From Stentor coeruleus (taxonomy: Eukaryota; Ciliophora; Heterotrichea; Heterotrichida; Stentoridae): a stretch of DNA of 26,420 bases. A program made the translations under genes and the position numbers. Below, one piece after another: positions 11,701 through 21,112 of this stretch. The first letter of the stretch is position 1, and every line of letters begins with the position of its first letter. The stretch is from assembly GCA_001970955.1 (NCBI GenBank), contig MPUH01001008.1, positions 1 through 26,420 of the forward strand, given 5' to 3'. The notes under the pieces were generated by a model. The model did no database searches, was not told where the DNA came from, and saw nothing but the letters and a program-made list of their open reading frames with translations.

Positions 11701-13104
11701 TTACATGCTGAGTTTCCTTCTTTTCAATCCAAGTCTCTCTTTAAGTTCTGAAATCTCTGTCTCCAATGTGCCAGCATAATTCCTCCACTTCTTAACTTGA
11801 AGTTGTTTTTCGCTTAGCAACACTGATTCAAGGAGCTCATTNCTGATAAAAAATTTCAAAAAAAAGTATTTCTTATATATAAACTCATATAATATAATAA
11901 AATGCCAGCATAATTCCTCCACTTCTTAACTTGAAGTTGTTTTTCGCTTAGCAACACTGATTCAAGGAGCTCATTTGCACTGGGTCTTTGCTCAGGCATA
12001 GGGCTCATCATATTTTTGATGCATTGATTAATTTCTTTAGAAAAACCTGGACAATCCTCGATTTCTGCATTTCTAATTCTATGCCATTCAGGTCCATTTT
12101 TAGGCAAGGGTTTATCCCGCATGATTTCATAACAAGTCGCTCCTAGAGAAAAAATGTCAGCTTTGGTTAGGTCTGGAATTTGCTCTGGTTCATCAGTAGC
12201 TGGAGCAAGGACTTCTTTAGCTAAATACCTTGAATCTCCTTCGCATATTTCTCCTAAATTTGTTGTAATACGACCAAGACCAAGATCTCCAAGTTTGAAT
12301 TTTTTTGAATAACTATAAAGGATGTTTTCAGACTTAATATCCATATGGACAATATTGTGATAGTGAAGTTTCTTCAAGGCTTTACAAATATCCCTTAATA
12401 TCTTCCTAATAACATCTTCTGTTATCATATGGTCTTTGATATAGCTAGCTAAAGAGCATTCACAAAGTTCCATACTAATAAACAAACTATCGCTTTCTTG
12501 CCATACTGAATGATATCTGACAACATAAGCATTGTCTTCATTAATAGAACTTGTTGCTAAAACATAAGCTTCTTGTAAAGCTGAGGCTATTGAAGACTTT
12601 TTCGAAGGTTGGGTGTTGATTTTTTTAACCGCATATTGAAGTCCATCAATTCTATGAACACATTTATAAACCCTTCCGAATTCTCCAGCTCCAAGTACTT
12701 CAATTTGCACAAAATCACTATCATATCTACTTTTTGGGCTTTCAACGATTTTTGATTGAGAATAAGGATTATAACATGGAGAATCCAAGTCTTTTGATGT
12801 GTATTTTCGAATTCTTGGCATATAAGGTGTTGTGAAGTCTCTAACATCTAAAAAAGACTTCTGTAAAAAATTCATTGCTGGAGTTGCTGGGCTCATTGGT
12901 GTTGATGGCCCTGAAAATTTCCCTTCAAATAGTTTGTCGGAATGNTCCTGAAAATTTCCCTTCAAATAGTTTGTCGGAATGTTTCCATCTGTTGTAATAT
13001 GAGGCTGAAGGAATTTCTAAAGGTCTTAAGCGTAAAGGTATAGATGATAATTGTAGAAGAGATTCACGTTTGACTGGGGTAGCTGGGGCGATACTAGTAT
13101 CCAT
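11701..13104 (-). CDS. WEE1: Wee1-family protein kinase (gene crosses two assembly joins)
   Basis: Wee1 kinases phosphorylate the inhibitory tyrosine of cyclin-dependent kinases and delay mitosis. Family marks are visible: glycine loop LGAGEFG (about residue 123-130), YAVKK lysine, HMDIKSENIL in place of HRD, DLG in place of DFG, and the Wee1 signature EGDSRYLAKEVL near residue 275. The N-terminal 100 residues hold several Ser/Thr-Pro sites. A short basic helix follows the kinase domain. The true start is ATG at 13104 (MDTSIAPATP), upstream of the N at 12945. The longest unbroken frame begins later only because that join shifts the frame. The C-terminus ends at 11701 with TAA (KRRKLSM). Collapsing the 37-bp and 134-bp surpluses gives exactly 411 codons (410 residues). 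Myt1-like function cannot be excluded, but no membrane segment is seen. Confidence 0.88.
11769..11975. other. Single-N join (11842) in wee1 with 73-bp duplicate and 60-bp orphan
   Basis: Bases 11769..11841 recur as 11903..11975. Unlike the other joins, 60 bp lie between the N and the second copy (11843..11902). They are very AT-rich and do not match the sequence that flanks the first copy. Using the left copy gives a sensible C-terminus and a total divisible by three. Confidence 0.8.
12910..12981. other. Single-N join (12945) with 35-bp duplicated flanks in wee1
   Basis: Bases 12910..12944 recur as 12947..12981. The base before each copy differs (C against T), which would be silent in a Gly codon. 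Collapsing joins the kinase frame to the upstream ATG at 13104. Confidence 0.88.
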
Positions 13105-13650
13105 TTTTTAAATATATCCCGCGCTTATTAGAAACCATATTTGTATTTACCTTGTTAGTTAGATTTTCAATTACCTTAGAATGTTATTCCATTTTATCAT
13201 TTTGTATAATAATTTTCTAATCTATTAACAAAGATCGAAAGCATATGTCAATTACCGAAGTTTTTTTTTTTAAAACCTTATCAAAGTATCATTGTACTTT
13301 TTGTGAACTTAGGGATACCTAATACATAACCCATTCCTGTCTTTTTCATATAAATTTTATGTTATTGAATCATTTTTATGTATAACTTATAAATCAGAAT
13401 TGCTCAAAAACAATTATTCTATTTAATCCCTTTCCTTTTTGGCTTTAAATAAAATTAATTTGTCATCATCAAGAGTAATTCTACCAATTAACATAGCTTT
13501 CATTAAAATTACTATATTTTCAAAATCATCCTATTTATTCTCCAGCCTTGCAAGTCTTATATAATAATAAATGCTATGTTAAATTATTAGTTTAAAGGCT
13601 TAAAAAAATAAGATAAGACTAAGCTAAACTAAACTAAACTAAGCTAAATA
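13105..13650. other. Intergenic spacer
   Basis: AT-rich spacer between the wee1 start and the 3' end of the next gene. Apart from the pentamer array at 13618..13647 I see nothing in it. Confidence 0.6.
13618..13647 (-). repeat. Pentamer array (TTAGY)6 just after a stop codon
   Basis: Six perfect-length units of RCTAA on the + strand (TTAGY on the gene strand). They end three bases before the stop codon of the secreted-protein gene, so they lie in its 3' flank or UTR. The array is short and need not be functional. Confidence 0.85.
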
Positions 13651-14067
13651 TTAAAGAGGTATACTTGGGACCATTGGGATAGTAAAAGCAATACAGCTTA
13701 AGTTTTGGAATGTGGATCCTTGGATTAAAAACTGGCCATAGAAGTATTCACCTTCTTCAGGAATCTCATTTAGTATGTACCATGGGGCGAATTGTACGTA
13801 TTGCCAGGCTACATAGGTTGCATTAATCAGTGATGGATACGAGTTCCAATTGTTGTTGTCTGGAGACCATGAAACTTGTACCTGGCTTACATAAGTATCC
13901 TGTGGAAAGATGCCATAAACTCTTACCATGGAATAGTCCAAACCATCAGGGGGATAGTATTGTAAGCTAAGATCAGTCAGTTCAAATACATTTCCTTGTT
14001 CACAACTGCTTTCAAAAGCATTGATACACACAAATGATAAAGTTGCAAGTAATACAAACATCACCAT
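13651..14067 (-). CDS. Secreted ML (NPC2/PG-PI transfer)-like lipid-binding protein, probable
   Basis: The product has 138 residues. The first 17 form a signal peptide (hydrophobic core FVLLATLSFVC, then INA before cleavage), so the protein is secreted or lumenal. The mature part is about 120 residues of beta-strand-like sequence with two cysteines (22 and 125) and possible N-glycosylation at Asn82 and Asn122. Its end, with PEEGEYFYG followed by a single Cys in LSCIAFTI, follows the pattern of ML-domain lipid-transfer proteins, where a proline-glycine turn precedes the last two strands. Length and layout fit; typical ML proteins have more cysteines, so the assignment is tentative. Start could be Met1 at 14067 or Met3 at 14061. 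The stop is TAA. Confidence 0.6.
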   Translation of the reverse strand: MVMFVLLATLSFVCINAFESSCEQGNVFELTDLSLQYYPPDGLDYSMVRVYGIFPQDTYVSQVQVSWSPDNNNWNSYPSLINATYVAWQYVQFAPWYILNEIPEEGEYFYGQFLIQGSTFQNLSCIAFTIPMVPSIPL

Positions 14068-14105
14068 ATTAATTATTATTTTTTATAACAAAATAACAGA
14101 TATGT

Positions 14106-14303
14106 TTCCATTTTATATTGACGCTAAAGAAAATAAACAGTAAAGACCTCCTAAACCAAATAAAGAGTCACATAACCAGCGACAACGAGTGGTTTAATAT
14201 ACCGAATCTGCCTAAAGAAAGAGATCTTAGGACAAACAAACCCCGATCGGACAAGTTTTAAACCATGCCACCTACTTTAAACTTTAAACTTCCATTTTAT
14301 ATT
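14106..14303. repeat. 14-bp direct repeats flanking a 170-bp segment
   Basis: TTCCATTTTATATT occurs at 14106..14119 and again at 14290..14303. The core TTCCATTTTAT also occurs near 13186, so the motif is not unique in the region. The pair brackets the GC-richer island exactly. Confidence 0.7.
14152..14256 (+). ncRNA. Candidate structured RNA (two hairpins)
   Basis: Within the GC-richer island, TAAACCA (14152) pairs perfectly with TGGTTTA (14190). A second element has CCTAA..TTAGG with an inner GA/TC, closed by ACCGA..TCGG, followed directly by ACA. That order (hairpin, short hinge, hairpin, ACA) recalls H/ACA guide RNAs, but the hinge does not match the ANANNA box exactly. No frame of useful length covers it. 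Strand and identity are guesses. Confidence 0.25.
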
Positions 14304-14896
14304 ACTATATTTTATTTATACAATATGCTAAAATTATTCTTGCAAATCTCTTATATTCAAACAATAGTTAATAATTTAGTTGAAATTTATTTAAAAAATA
14401 TTATAGGAACCATAATTTATATCATTTTTATTATTGAATATTAGCTTTTAACACCTTAAATTTGTTATATTTTGATCATTAAAATTATTATCATTAACAT
14501 TTCTATAGAAATTATTCATACATAGAAACTTAGCTACATTATCTACCTATTTTTATTATGCTATAATGATTTTTCAAACATACTGATATGTGCGTATCTT
14601 CAATTTACTCAATAAAATAATTGTGACTATAATTTTAACCACTTATTGAATTATAATGTCTCAACCTTGTAAACTACTTGAATATTATCTAATGATTTAT
14701 TTGAATCATGATATTTATCTCTGTTGCAACACATAAAAATTCCCAAATCCTATAAAACATATACTATCATACCCAATACAAATATCAAAACCCTCTATAT
14801 TCTATATCAACTCTATAAAATCCTATTAAAAACTTATTATTATCTAATAAGTAACCCTGTAATATCATAAATATATACTTGTAGCAAATAAAATAT

Positions 14897-15075
14897 CAAT
14901 ATATCCAAAACTATTTAAAATCAGCATTAACCTCAATAAACAAAAAAGATTTTACAAAAAAATAAATAACTTCTGAATAATTTTTNCAATATATCCAAAA
15001 CTATTTAAAATCAGCATTAACCTCAATAAACAAAAAAGATTTTACAAAAAAATAAATAACTTCTGAATAATTTTT
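14897..15075. other. Single-N join (14986) with 89-bp duplicated flanks
   Basis: Bases 14897..14985 recur as 14987..15075 without visible change, in intergenic DNA. It follows the same pattern as the joins inside genes. Confidence 0.88.
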
Positions 15076-15685
15076 ATTATGGGTTATTCCGCGTAAATGC
15101 TCTGAGTACAAATGTAAAAAAATGGATTTTAAGTAAAACTACGTATCATATAAAGCTTAAAAATCAAAAGCGCTAAATATATTAAGGAAATATGTCTGAG
15201 GCAATAAAATTTACAGGTGTATCGAATTACCAAGGCTAGTCTCCCAATTGAAAACATTGTGGGCTTATAAATATTGGTAGAATATTGGCCGAGAGCAACA
15301 ACATAAAAACTAAGCTGAATAACAGCATATAAATAGAATTAATGCAAAAAAATATTCTATAACTTGGACATAAAGCTAAAATAGTTTTAAAAAAAATAAC
15401 TCTTAACGTACATGTGAGTTTTTTACCCAAACTACAAGTAAAGAATACATAAAAAACTAGTTTTCCAGCAAAAATTTGTTAAAATTATTCTATCATAATC
15501 CTTAAAACAATCTTATAACACAACACATAAAACAAAAAAATACTCTCTGATTTTCCCAAGAAAAAAAAATATGTTAATAATTCTAAGAATAGCTAAACTA
15601 ATTATTTAAATTACATTTAGAAAGGTTTATATATGTTTTTAAATATTAAAGTATATAGAATTTGACTAAATTTATCTATTAGAAC

Positions 15686-16324
15686 TTAAAAGATGTTGAG
15701 TCTTGCAAGAGGTCCATGAAGTGTGATTTCCTTAACATTCGACCCGTCAGGAATCAATCTTCCATTATTCTTGAGTTCATCATATTCACTTTCAGTATAC
15801 TTAGTAAAGCCAAATTTATCACTTTTCACTATAATTTGCTTGCCTGGGATCTTAAACTTTGCCCTTCTAAGAGCTTCAATTGCGTTTTCAACATTAACTT
15901 CTTTAACCCTAACACTCAATAATATATCCCCTAAATCAACTCTAGCAACTTTTCCAAATGGTTTACCAAAAGCTCCTCTCATACCAGTCTGAAGTCTATC
16001 AGCACCAGCACAACTAAGCATTTTGTTGATTCTAATTATATGCCAAGGATGAACTCTAATCCTCATATGGAAACCGTCTTTTCCTGTTTTTTTGAACAGG
16101 TATTTGTTTGCAGAAATACGTGCTGCTTCAAGAGCTTCTGATGAAACATGTTCACGTTCTTTGGAAATCAAGTGAATGACTTTTGGGAACATTTCGCATG
16201 AGGCTTTCTTGAATCCGTTGTCATATATTCTGAGTCTTGAATCAGGAACACCTCTGCAATAACGAGATTTAGGGTATGGTTTGTTTTTGATGTACCTATA
16301 ACATCTTGCTGGTCTACGTCCCAT
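15686..16324 (-). CDS. RPL10: 60S ribosomal protein uL16 (RPL10)
   Basis: The product is a 212-residue protein of the large ribosomal subunit. uL16 sits near the peptidyl-transferase centre and is added late in 60S assembly. The conserved eukaryotic start [20 protein letters not shown] is present, so the start is taken at 16324, three codons inside the longest frame (which would add MVN). Other family blocks are seen: [45 protein letters not shown], quoted here as the region about residues 92-127, and KFGFTKY. Length fits the family, there is no intron, and the stop is TAA. The region just upstream on the gene strand is C-rich. Confidence 0.97.
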   Translation of the reverse strand: MGRRPARCYRYIKNKPYPKSRYCRGVPDSRLRIYDNGFKKASCEMFPKVIHLISKEREHVSSEALEAARISANKYLFKKTGKDGFHMRIRVHPWHIIRINKMLSCAGADRLQTGMRGAFGKPFGKVARVDLGDILLSVRVKEVNVENAIEALRRAKFKIPGKQIIVKSDKFGFTKYTESEYDELKNNGRLIPDGSNVKEITLHGPLARLNIF

Positions 16325-17397
16325 ATTTACCACTAGTTTATTTATGGTATGTTGTATATTTTTTGGTTTTCAAAGGATTGAATATTGAAATGATGTGAAA
16401 TTTGCAGATAATAAGATAGGTGTATGGATTTTTTGGAGGTTAAGGAACATGAAAAACTATTTGGTTTATGAAGTATTGGAAAATTTATGGAATATTAGAG
16501 TTTTAAGGGGTTTTTATGGTTTTAATATGAGATTGGATGGGTTGAGATTTTGGTTGATGGATTTTGTGTGCTTTAAATTTATTTGATTAAAGTGTGCTTT
16601 AGTTTGGTTTGGATTTTATGAAATTTGAATGAGAATTACAGGAAAATATGCTGAAGTCGAATTGAAGGTATTATTACAGATAGTTTACTGTAGATTAATA
16701 TAAGAAATACTGAGATAGTAGTAATAAAGATATAAGCCATAAGATTAATATGATTTTCTCAAAATATAAGTTCAAATAATAGAATATACACGTTTAACTG
16801 ATAATAGTTGTATTTGGATTAGAAATTCTTGTTATAATAAAATAATCCCAAACTTTTTCTTTTATAAATTTGTATATGCTGTAAAATTATAATCTTATAG
16901 TCTATCTTTTTATCAAATTACTCAAATAATACTAATAAAATAGTAAAATATTCCATAATTTGTATATAAAAATTTCTTTTAACTTATGTGAAATATCATT
17001 TATCGTTCTAAACCTCAACAGTAATCTAATATTAACAATTGCAAAAACTGAATTAAAAAAATACTTTTATTACAACATAATGAGTTTTATGTATAACTCA
17101 AGCATAAAGTATTTTTCTTATCTTCAAACCCAAAAATTTTATCACCTTGGTATTTTCGAATAAATATCAATAAACTTTTCTAATAAACTCACTTTAAACA
17201 TAAAATCAGCATTCTTCAAACAAATCTCAAACTTGAAAATCTGGTTCCTAGACTAGATTTTCTAAACATTTAATAAAATCAGATTCCACATTGTTATAAT
17301 GTTTTTTATATATATCAAATCAATCATCATTATTTTCTAAATATTTAAAGCATAACTCTAAAATCTTTTATTTTCTAATATAACCAAAGCATTATAC
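16325..17397. other. Intergenic spacer, 1.1 kb
   Basis: G-rich on the + strand next to the uL16 start, AT-only in the middle, C-rich over the last 200 bases before the PP2C stop. Two open stretches of 63 and 67 codons (16395 and 16960, +) lack motifs. I see no gene, RNA or repeat. Confidence 0.55.
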
Positions 17398-18585
17398 TTA
17401 ATTATAAATTTTTTTAGCTCTATTCCCTAAACCTTCTAACGCAACAATGACTACAGTTATATTATCCATAGTTCTCTTAGTCAATGCACTAACCATAACA
17501 GCCTCAACTCCAACAGCGCACATTCTATGAGCATCCGTGACAATCTTCTGATTAATTGCTGTAATAACACATTGTACAGCTTCTCTATTAGTAAGTTTAT
17601 CAAAAATCCCATCACTAGCCATAAGTATAAAGTCATACTCACTATGTATTTTAAAAGCTCTGATTTCTGGAGTTGGTATCAAAACTTCAGGATTACCCCC
17701 ATATTCAACAACTTTAGCTTCAAAATCCCCAATACTTCTACTAACAGAAAGTCTTCCAGGAAGGATTCTAAAAGGTCCCATGATTAATTGGTCAGGAGAA
17801 ATTTGTGCTGAGCTTTGGTAGACTCTTCCTCCATTTTTTTCTATTCTCTGACGTTCAGTTGGATCATTTGGTTTATGATCTTTTGTTAAAGGATAAACTT
17901 TATTACCAGATTCTCCACTCATCACAGCTCTTGAATCACCAACATTAGCCACATAACAAACATCTCCTACAATCAATACAACAACAGCACAGCTCCCAGA
18001 CTTATCTCTTGGCGACTGGGACTTAGAGTACTCAAAAAAAGCACTTTCCGCTTGAGCAAAGCCTTGAATAAGTGCTTCCTTAGGGTTAAATGGAAAGTTT
18101 TCATTCTTTGTCACAAACAAATGCAAATTGTCCCTTAGAAAATCAGCACAAGCAGGTCCTCCATGCCCATCATACACGCCAAAAAACGAACTTCTCGGCC
18201 ATGATTCTGCAGCTCTTTCTGCAGGTTTGTTAACATTTAAAATTATACTCACACGATCTTCATTATAACCACGAACCAATCCTTGGTCTGTACTTGCTGC
18301 ATAGCCTTTTACAGAGCCGTTTTCTTTTATAGACGATTTGACTTGGTTTGATGAGAATGAAAATTTTAATGAGCTTTTTGGTGATGACCTTGCTGTACGT
18401 GAACGTTGGACCGCTCCAGCTATCATGGATTTTGGCTCTGCCCGTGCTTTTGTTGAATTTGGAGCTCTTGGTCTGATTATATCAGCTGATGTTTCTATAG
18501 CTTCTAAAGACATGGCTAAAGCTTTCCATCCAGGAAGACTTATCTGTTCTGGTGAAGTCTCTTCTAATGGAGCAGTTGTATTCAT
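17398..18585 (-). CDS. PP2C-family Ser/Thr protein phosphatase
   Basis: The product has 395 residues. PP2C enzymes remove phosphate from Ser/Thr using two metal ions. All core motifs are present in order: YNEDRV (107-112), FFGVYDGHGG (134-143), SGSCAVVV (196-203), VANVGDSRAVM (212-222), LTKDHKPN (233-240), RLSVSRSIGDFE (278-289), LMASDGIFDKLT (321-332) and DNITVVIV (374-381). The metal-binding aspartates in DGHGG, SDG and DN are intact, so an active enzyme is expected. A Ser/Arg-rich N-terminal extension of about 90 residues precedes the domain. There is no membrane segment. The start ATG is 34 bp from the stop codon of the upstream gene on the same strand, so its promoter must lie in or beyond that gene's 3' end. 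The stop is TAA. Confidence 0.95.
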   Translation of the reverse strand: MNTTAPLEETSPEQISLPGWKALAMSLEAIETSADIIRPRAPNSTKARAEPKSMIAGAVQRSRTARSSPKSSLKFSFSSNQVKSSIKENGSVKGYAASTDQGLVRGYNEDRVSIILNVNKPAERAAESWPRSSFFGVYDGHGGPACADFLRDNLHLFVTKNENFPFNPKEALIQGFAQAESAFFEYSKSQSPRDKSGSCAVVVLIVGDVCYVANVGDSRAVMSGESGNKVYPLTKDHKPNDPTERQRIEKNGGRVYQSSAQISPDQLIMGPFRILPGRLSVSRSIGDFEAKVVEYGGNPEVLIPTPEIRAFKIHSEYDFILMASDGIFDKLTNREAVQCVITAINQKIVTDAHRMCAVGVEAVMVSALTKRTMDNITVVIVALEGLGNRAKKIYN

Positions 18586-18619
18586 TTTTTATTTATATTA
18601 AATTCATTTTTATAAGATT

Positions 18620-19925
18620 TTAGGTTTTTTGCGAAAATGACGATGTTTTAGGGCTTGATATCGAAAAAATACCCTGGGGAAATAGAGGAGGATTAGATGA
18701 TGGNTGATATCGAAAAAATACCCTGGGGAAATAGAGGAGGATTAGATGATGGAGGGGAACTGGGGATTAGAGGCATTTTACGGAAACAAGCGAGGATTTC
18801 TCGAAGGATTTTGTTGCATTCTTTGAGGTCTTTGAGTTTGTGGTTAACATCTTTTAATTCTTCTTGATACTGAAATACTGATGAGTCTTTTAAGCTTTTT
18901 AATTGAACAATTTGCTTTTCAAGCTTGGCAAGATTTACTNGAGGGGAACTGGGGATTAGAGGCATTTTACGGAAACAAGCGAGGATTTCTCGAAGGATTT
19001 TGTTACATTCTTTGAGGTCTTTGAGTTTGTGGTTAACATCTTTTAATTCTTCTTGATACTGGAATACTGATGAGTCTTTTAAGCTTTTTAATTGAACAAT
19101 TTGCTTTTCAAGCTTGGCAAGATTTACTCTAGCTTCTGGTAGCCTAGGATCTTCCTCTGGCTCAATTTGCTGTCCTTCTAATTTTTCTAGTTTTTCTTCA
19201 ATTGCCCTAATAGTTTGATTCTCTTCTTCTTTAACCCTAAATATTGTTTCTAATTCTTCTTTTAATCTGTTAACCTTATCTTCTAATGTTTTTTTCCTTA
19301 TTATCAAATCTTTAATTTCTTCTTTAGCTTTTTCAATAATTTCTTTATCCCTAAAGTTTTCAGCCTTTATAGTATTCTCAACATCAAATTCGATTTTACG
19401 TAAAACAAAGCAAGGTTTTTTTTTGCTGTCTAAAAAAAATTGTTCGTTTAAACTTGGGGATTGATAATATGCGCTGGATGTTTGAAGTTTTATAAACTCT
19501 TCAGAATCTACACTGCAAGGGCTGCCATCAGTGACTTTTTGCATTGGTCTGACGAATTCAGCTTTTGTGTTAAATTGGGAACCTGGGGATTTAGGAGAAT
19601 AGTTATCATAAGGAGGTGATAAGGATATAGAAAACTCATTTTTTATTGGAGATGAGTCTTGAGGATGATTAGAATGATCAGTATAGTATTGGATGAAGTT
19701 GTCTTCAGGTGATTGGTCTAGTCTTGGAGATAAAAGAATATTAAATTCTAATGCTTTATCTTTTAAAATATATGAAGAAGAGATTTTGATTTCGAGTTTT
19801 TTACAAGACTTGTTATCAGCTATTTTTATACCATGAATGTTATCAATTGAACTTTTCAGTTTTTGCAGAATTGAGTCTGTAAGTAAGGATGAGTGGGTAT
19901 TTGGCACTGGCGAGTTTTGATCCAT
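18620..19925 (-). CDS. Coiled-coil protein of unknown function (crosses two assembly joins)
   Basis: I do not recognise a family. After collapsing two duplications (49 and 189 bp including each N) the gene has exactly 356 codons (355 residues) and ends with TAA at 18620. The N-terminal half is Ser/Pro-rich with several Ser-Pro sites (LSPRLDQSP, LSPPYDNYSPKSPGS), which suggests phosphoregulation. From about residue 195 to 330 the sequence is a long Glu/Lys/Leu heptad-like coiled coil, with a short acidic Pro break (EPEEDPRLPEA). The tail is Ser/Pro-rich (SSPPSSNPPLFPQG). The 189-bp surplus does not shift the frame, so an uncorrected translation would wrongly contain the last coiled-coil segment twice. 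A structural or cytoskeletal role is only a guess. Confidence 0.8.
18656..18752. other. Single-N join (18704) with 48-bp duplicated flanks
   Basis: Bases 18656..18703 recur as 18705..18752. The copy shifts the frame near the C-terminus of the coiled-coil gene. After collapse the frame continues through SISSPKTSSFSQKT to the TAA at 18620. Confidence 0.88.
18752..19128. other. Single-N join (18940) with 188-bp duplicated flanks
   Basis: Bases 18752..18939 recur as 18941..19128 with two differences, G18816/A19005 and A18873/G19062. Both are silent in the coiled-coil gene. With the N the surplus is 189 bp, so the frame is kept. Confidence 0.9.
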
Positions 19926-20331
19926 TTTTAATAGAATGAAATTTTGACAAGTTTATGAATTAAATGATATATGATAATAAAGGTATAAGGGAATAAATAA
20001 TTTTTATATGATTGTCTTTTGGAATACTTATTTTCTAATATATATATAATGAATTTAAATATGAAATCTATTATTACTTTTAATACAATTTATGATCATA
20101 ACTAATTTTATATATAAAATCACATCTTATAAATCAAATTCAGCCTAAAGCCTAGGATTTCTAATCTTCATATTAAAAAATCATGATTTACTTAAATCAA
20201 CTGAAAACATCCAAAAAAAAAACCTATCAAAAATCTTTATATTTCAACATATCTTTTTCTTCAACTTTTTCCAAATCATCCAAACTTAAAACCTCTAAAA
20301 TCCTTTCATTATAAAATTTCTAACTATAAAA
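19926..20331. other. Intergenic spacer, 0.4 kb
   Basis: AT-rich; the right half (20140..20330) is C-rich on the + strand, which matches the 3' flank of the minus-strand gene to its right. Nothing else seen. Confidence 0.6.
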
Positions 20332-20955
20332 TTAACTATTATTATTTCTTTGTTGTTTCCTCAATCTCATCCCAGGGACAAAGCTCAAGCCAACTCCAAA
20401 CACACAAGCCGCACAACAAGCTAATATGAAAAAACTTATCCCAATATACGACATAACCAAAATAGCTAATACAATAGCAAACATACTATAATAAGTATCA
20501 TAGCACGAATCATCTGTAAACAACTGTACACTGCCAACAATAATCCAAACCAAATTAAAACACAAAACAATCAAATACGTGATTTTACAACACAAAGCCC
20601 AACTTTTTTTATCGTTTTTGCCATTAAAAACAAACTTCCTTACACAAAAAGCCATGACAATACTAATCGAATTTATCACAGCCCAAACAATAAGCCAAGA
20701 CCTTTTTAGGGTTTACCTTTCGTTATTATCACAGGATTTATTTGATGAGCCTAGAATTGCAGCAATAGTAATGTCCTGAATAGTAGATACGAGAATAATT
20801 ATGAAAACTAATATGAGTATTAACCAGAGTAAAGCTTTTTTCCTGTATCTAAGAGGATCTTGTATGCTTCTGTTGTTTATAGCTTGGTTATGATGGTTAT
20901 CAATTTCAAGTTCTATGTTGTTTGGTCCTGTACTTGGGCCTTTATACTCTTCCAT
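20332..20955 (-). CDS. Four-span membrane protein with a 15-nt intron
   Basis: Two exons (20717..20955 and 20332..20701) encode 202 residues once a 15-nt intron is removed. The first exon has a polar N-terminus with repeated Asn/His, then a long hydrophobic span at about 41-69. The second exon supplies spans at about 82-101, 112-134 and 145-180, the last long enough to be two closely packed helices and rich in Cys and Ala. The protein ends with a basic/Asn tail. I do not recognise the family; small four-span proteins of this style are common in ciliates. Reading the two exons as separate genes is not favoured, because the splice gives a continuous hydrophobic segment (SWLIVWAVINS) and a total divisible by three. 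The stop is TAA. Confidence 0.82.
20702..20716 (-). other. 15-nt spliceosomal intron
   Basis: On the gene strand the intron reads GTAAACCCTAAAAAG, from GTAA to AG, splitting an Arg codon (AG|G). If retained, the frame meets TAA at once, although 15 is a multiple of three. Introns of 15-16 nt are a known mark of Stentor and related heterotrichs. Confidence 0.88.
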
Positions 20956-21112
20956 TATATAAAAGATGAAATTTTAATATAAAAGCGGAAGGGTTTTTGA
21001 TATAAAATTTTGTTTTTGTATAGGAATTTTATTTATAGGGCTAGGAATATGATTTTTTTGTATAAAAAAAATAGGTTTTTTATGTAGGATTATTATATCA
21101 CTAGGGTTATAA

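Larger units (their letters stand above)
14068..15685. other. Intergenic spacer, 1.6 kb, with island and one join
   Basis: It holds the GC-richer island 14120..14289, a single-N join at 14986, and otherwise AT-rich DNA. Around 15192..15440 the composition is less biased. A short frame begins there (MSEAIKFTG) but stops after 15 codons, with further stops downstream. This may be a decayed gene fragment, but nothing identifies it. A 64-codon antisense frame at 15236..15430 is not supported. Confidence 0.5.

Noticed and set aside
13618..13647. Telomere repeat
   Set aside because: Only six pentamers inside a gene-flank, not at an end, and not a C3-4A-type repeat.
14120..14289. tRNA, 5S rRNA, U2, U6 or SRP RNA in the island
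   Set aside because: No T-loop GGTTCGA box, no 5S core and none of the conserved snRNA or SRP blocks on either strand.
16333..16333. uL16 start at MVN, three codons upstream
   Set aside because: Eukaryotic uL16 begins MGRRPARCY; the second methionine matches this exactly.
20332..20955. Two separate small membrane-protein genes
   Set aside because: A 15-nt GT..AG intron joins them into one frame of 203 codons.
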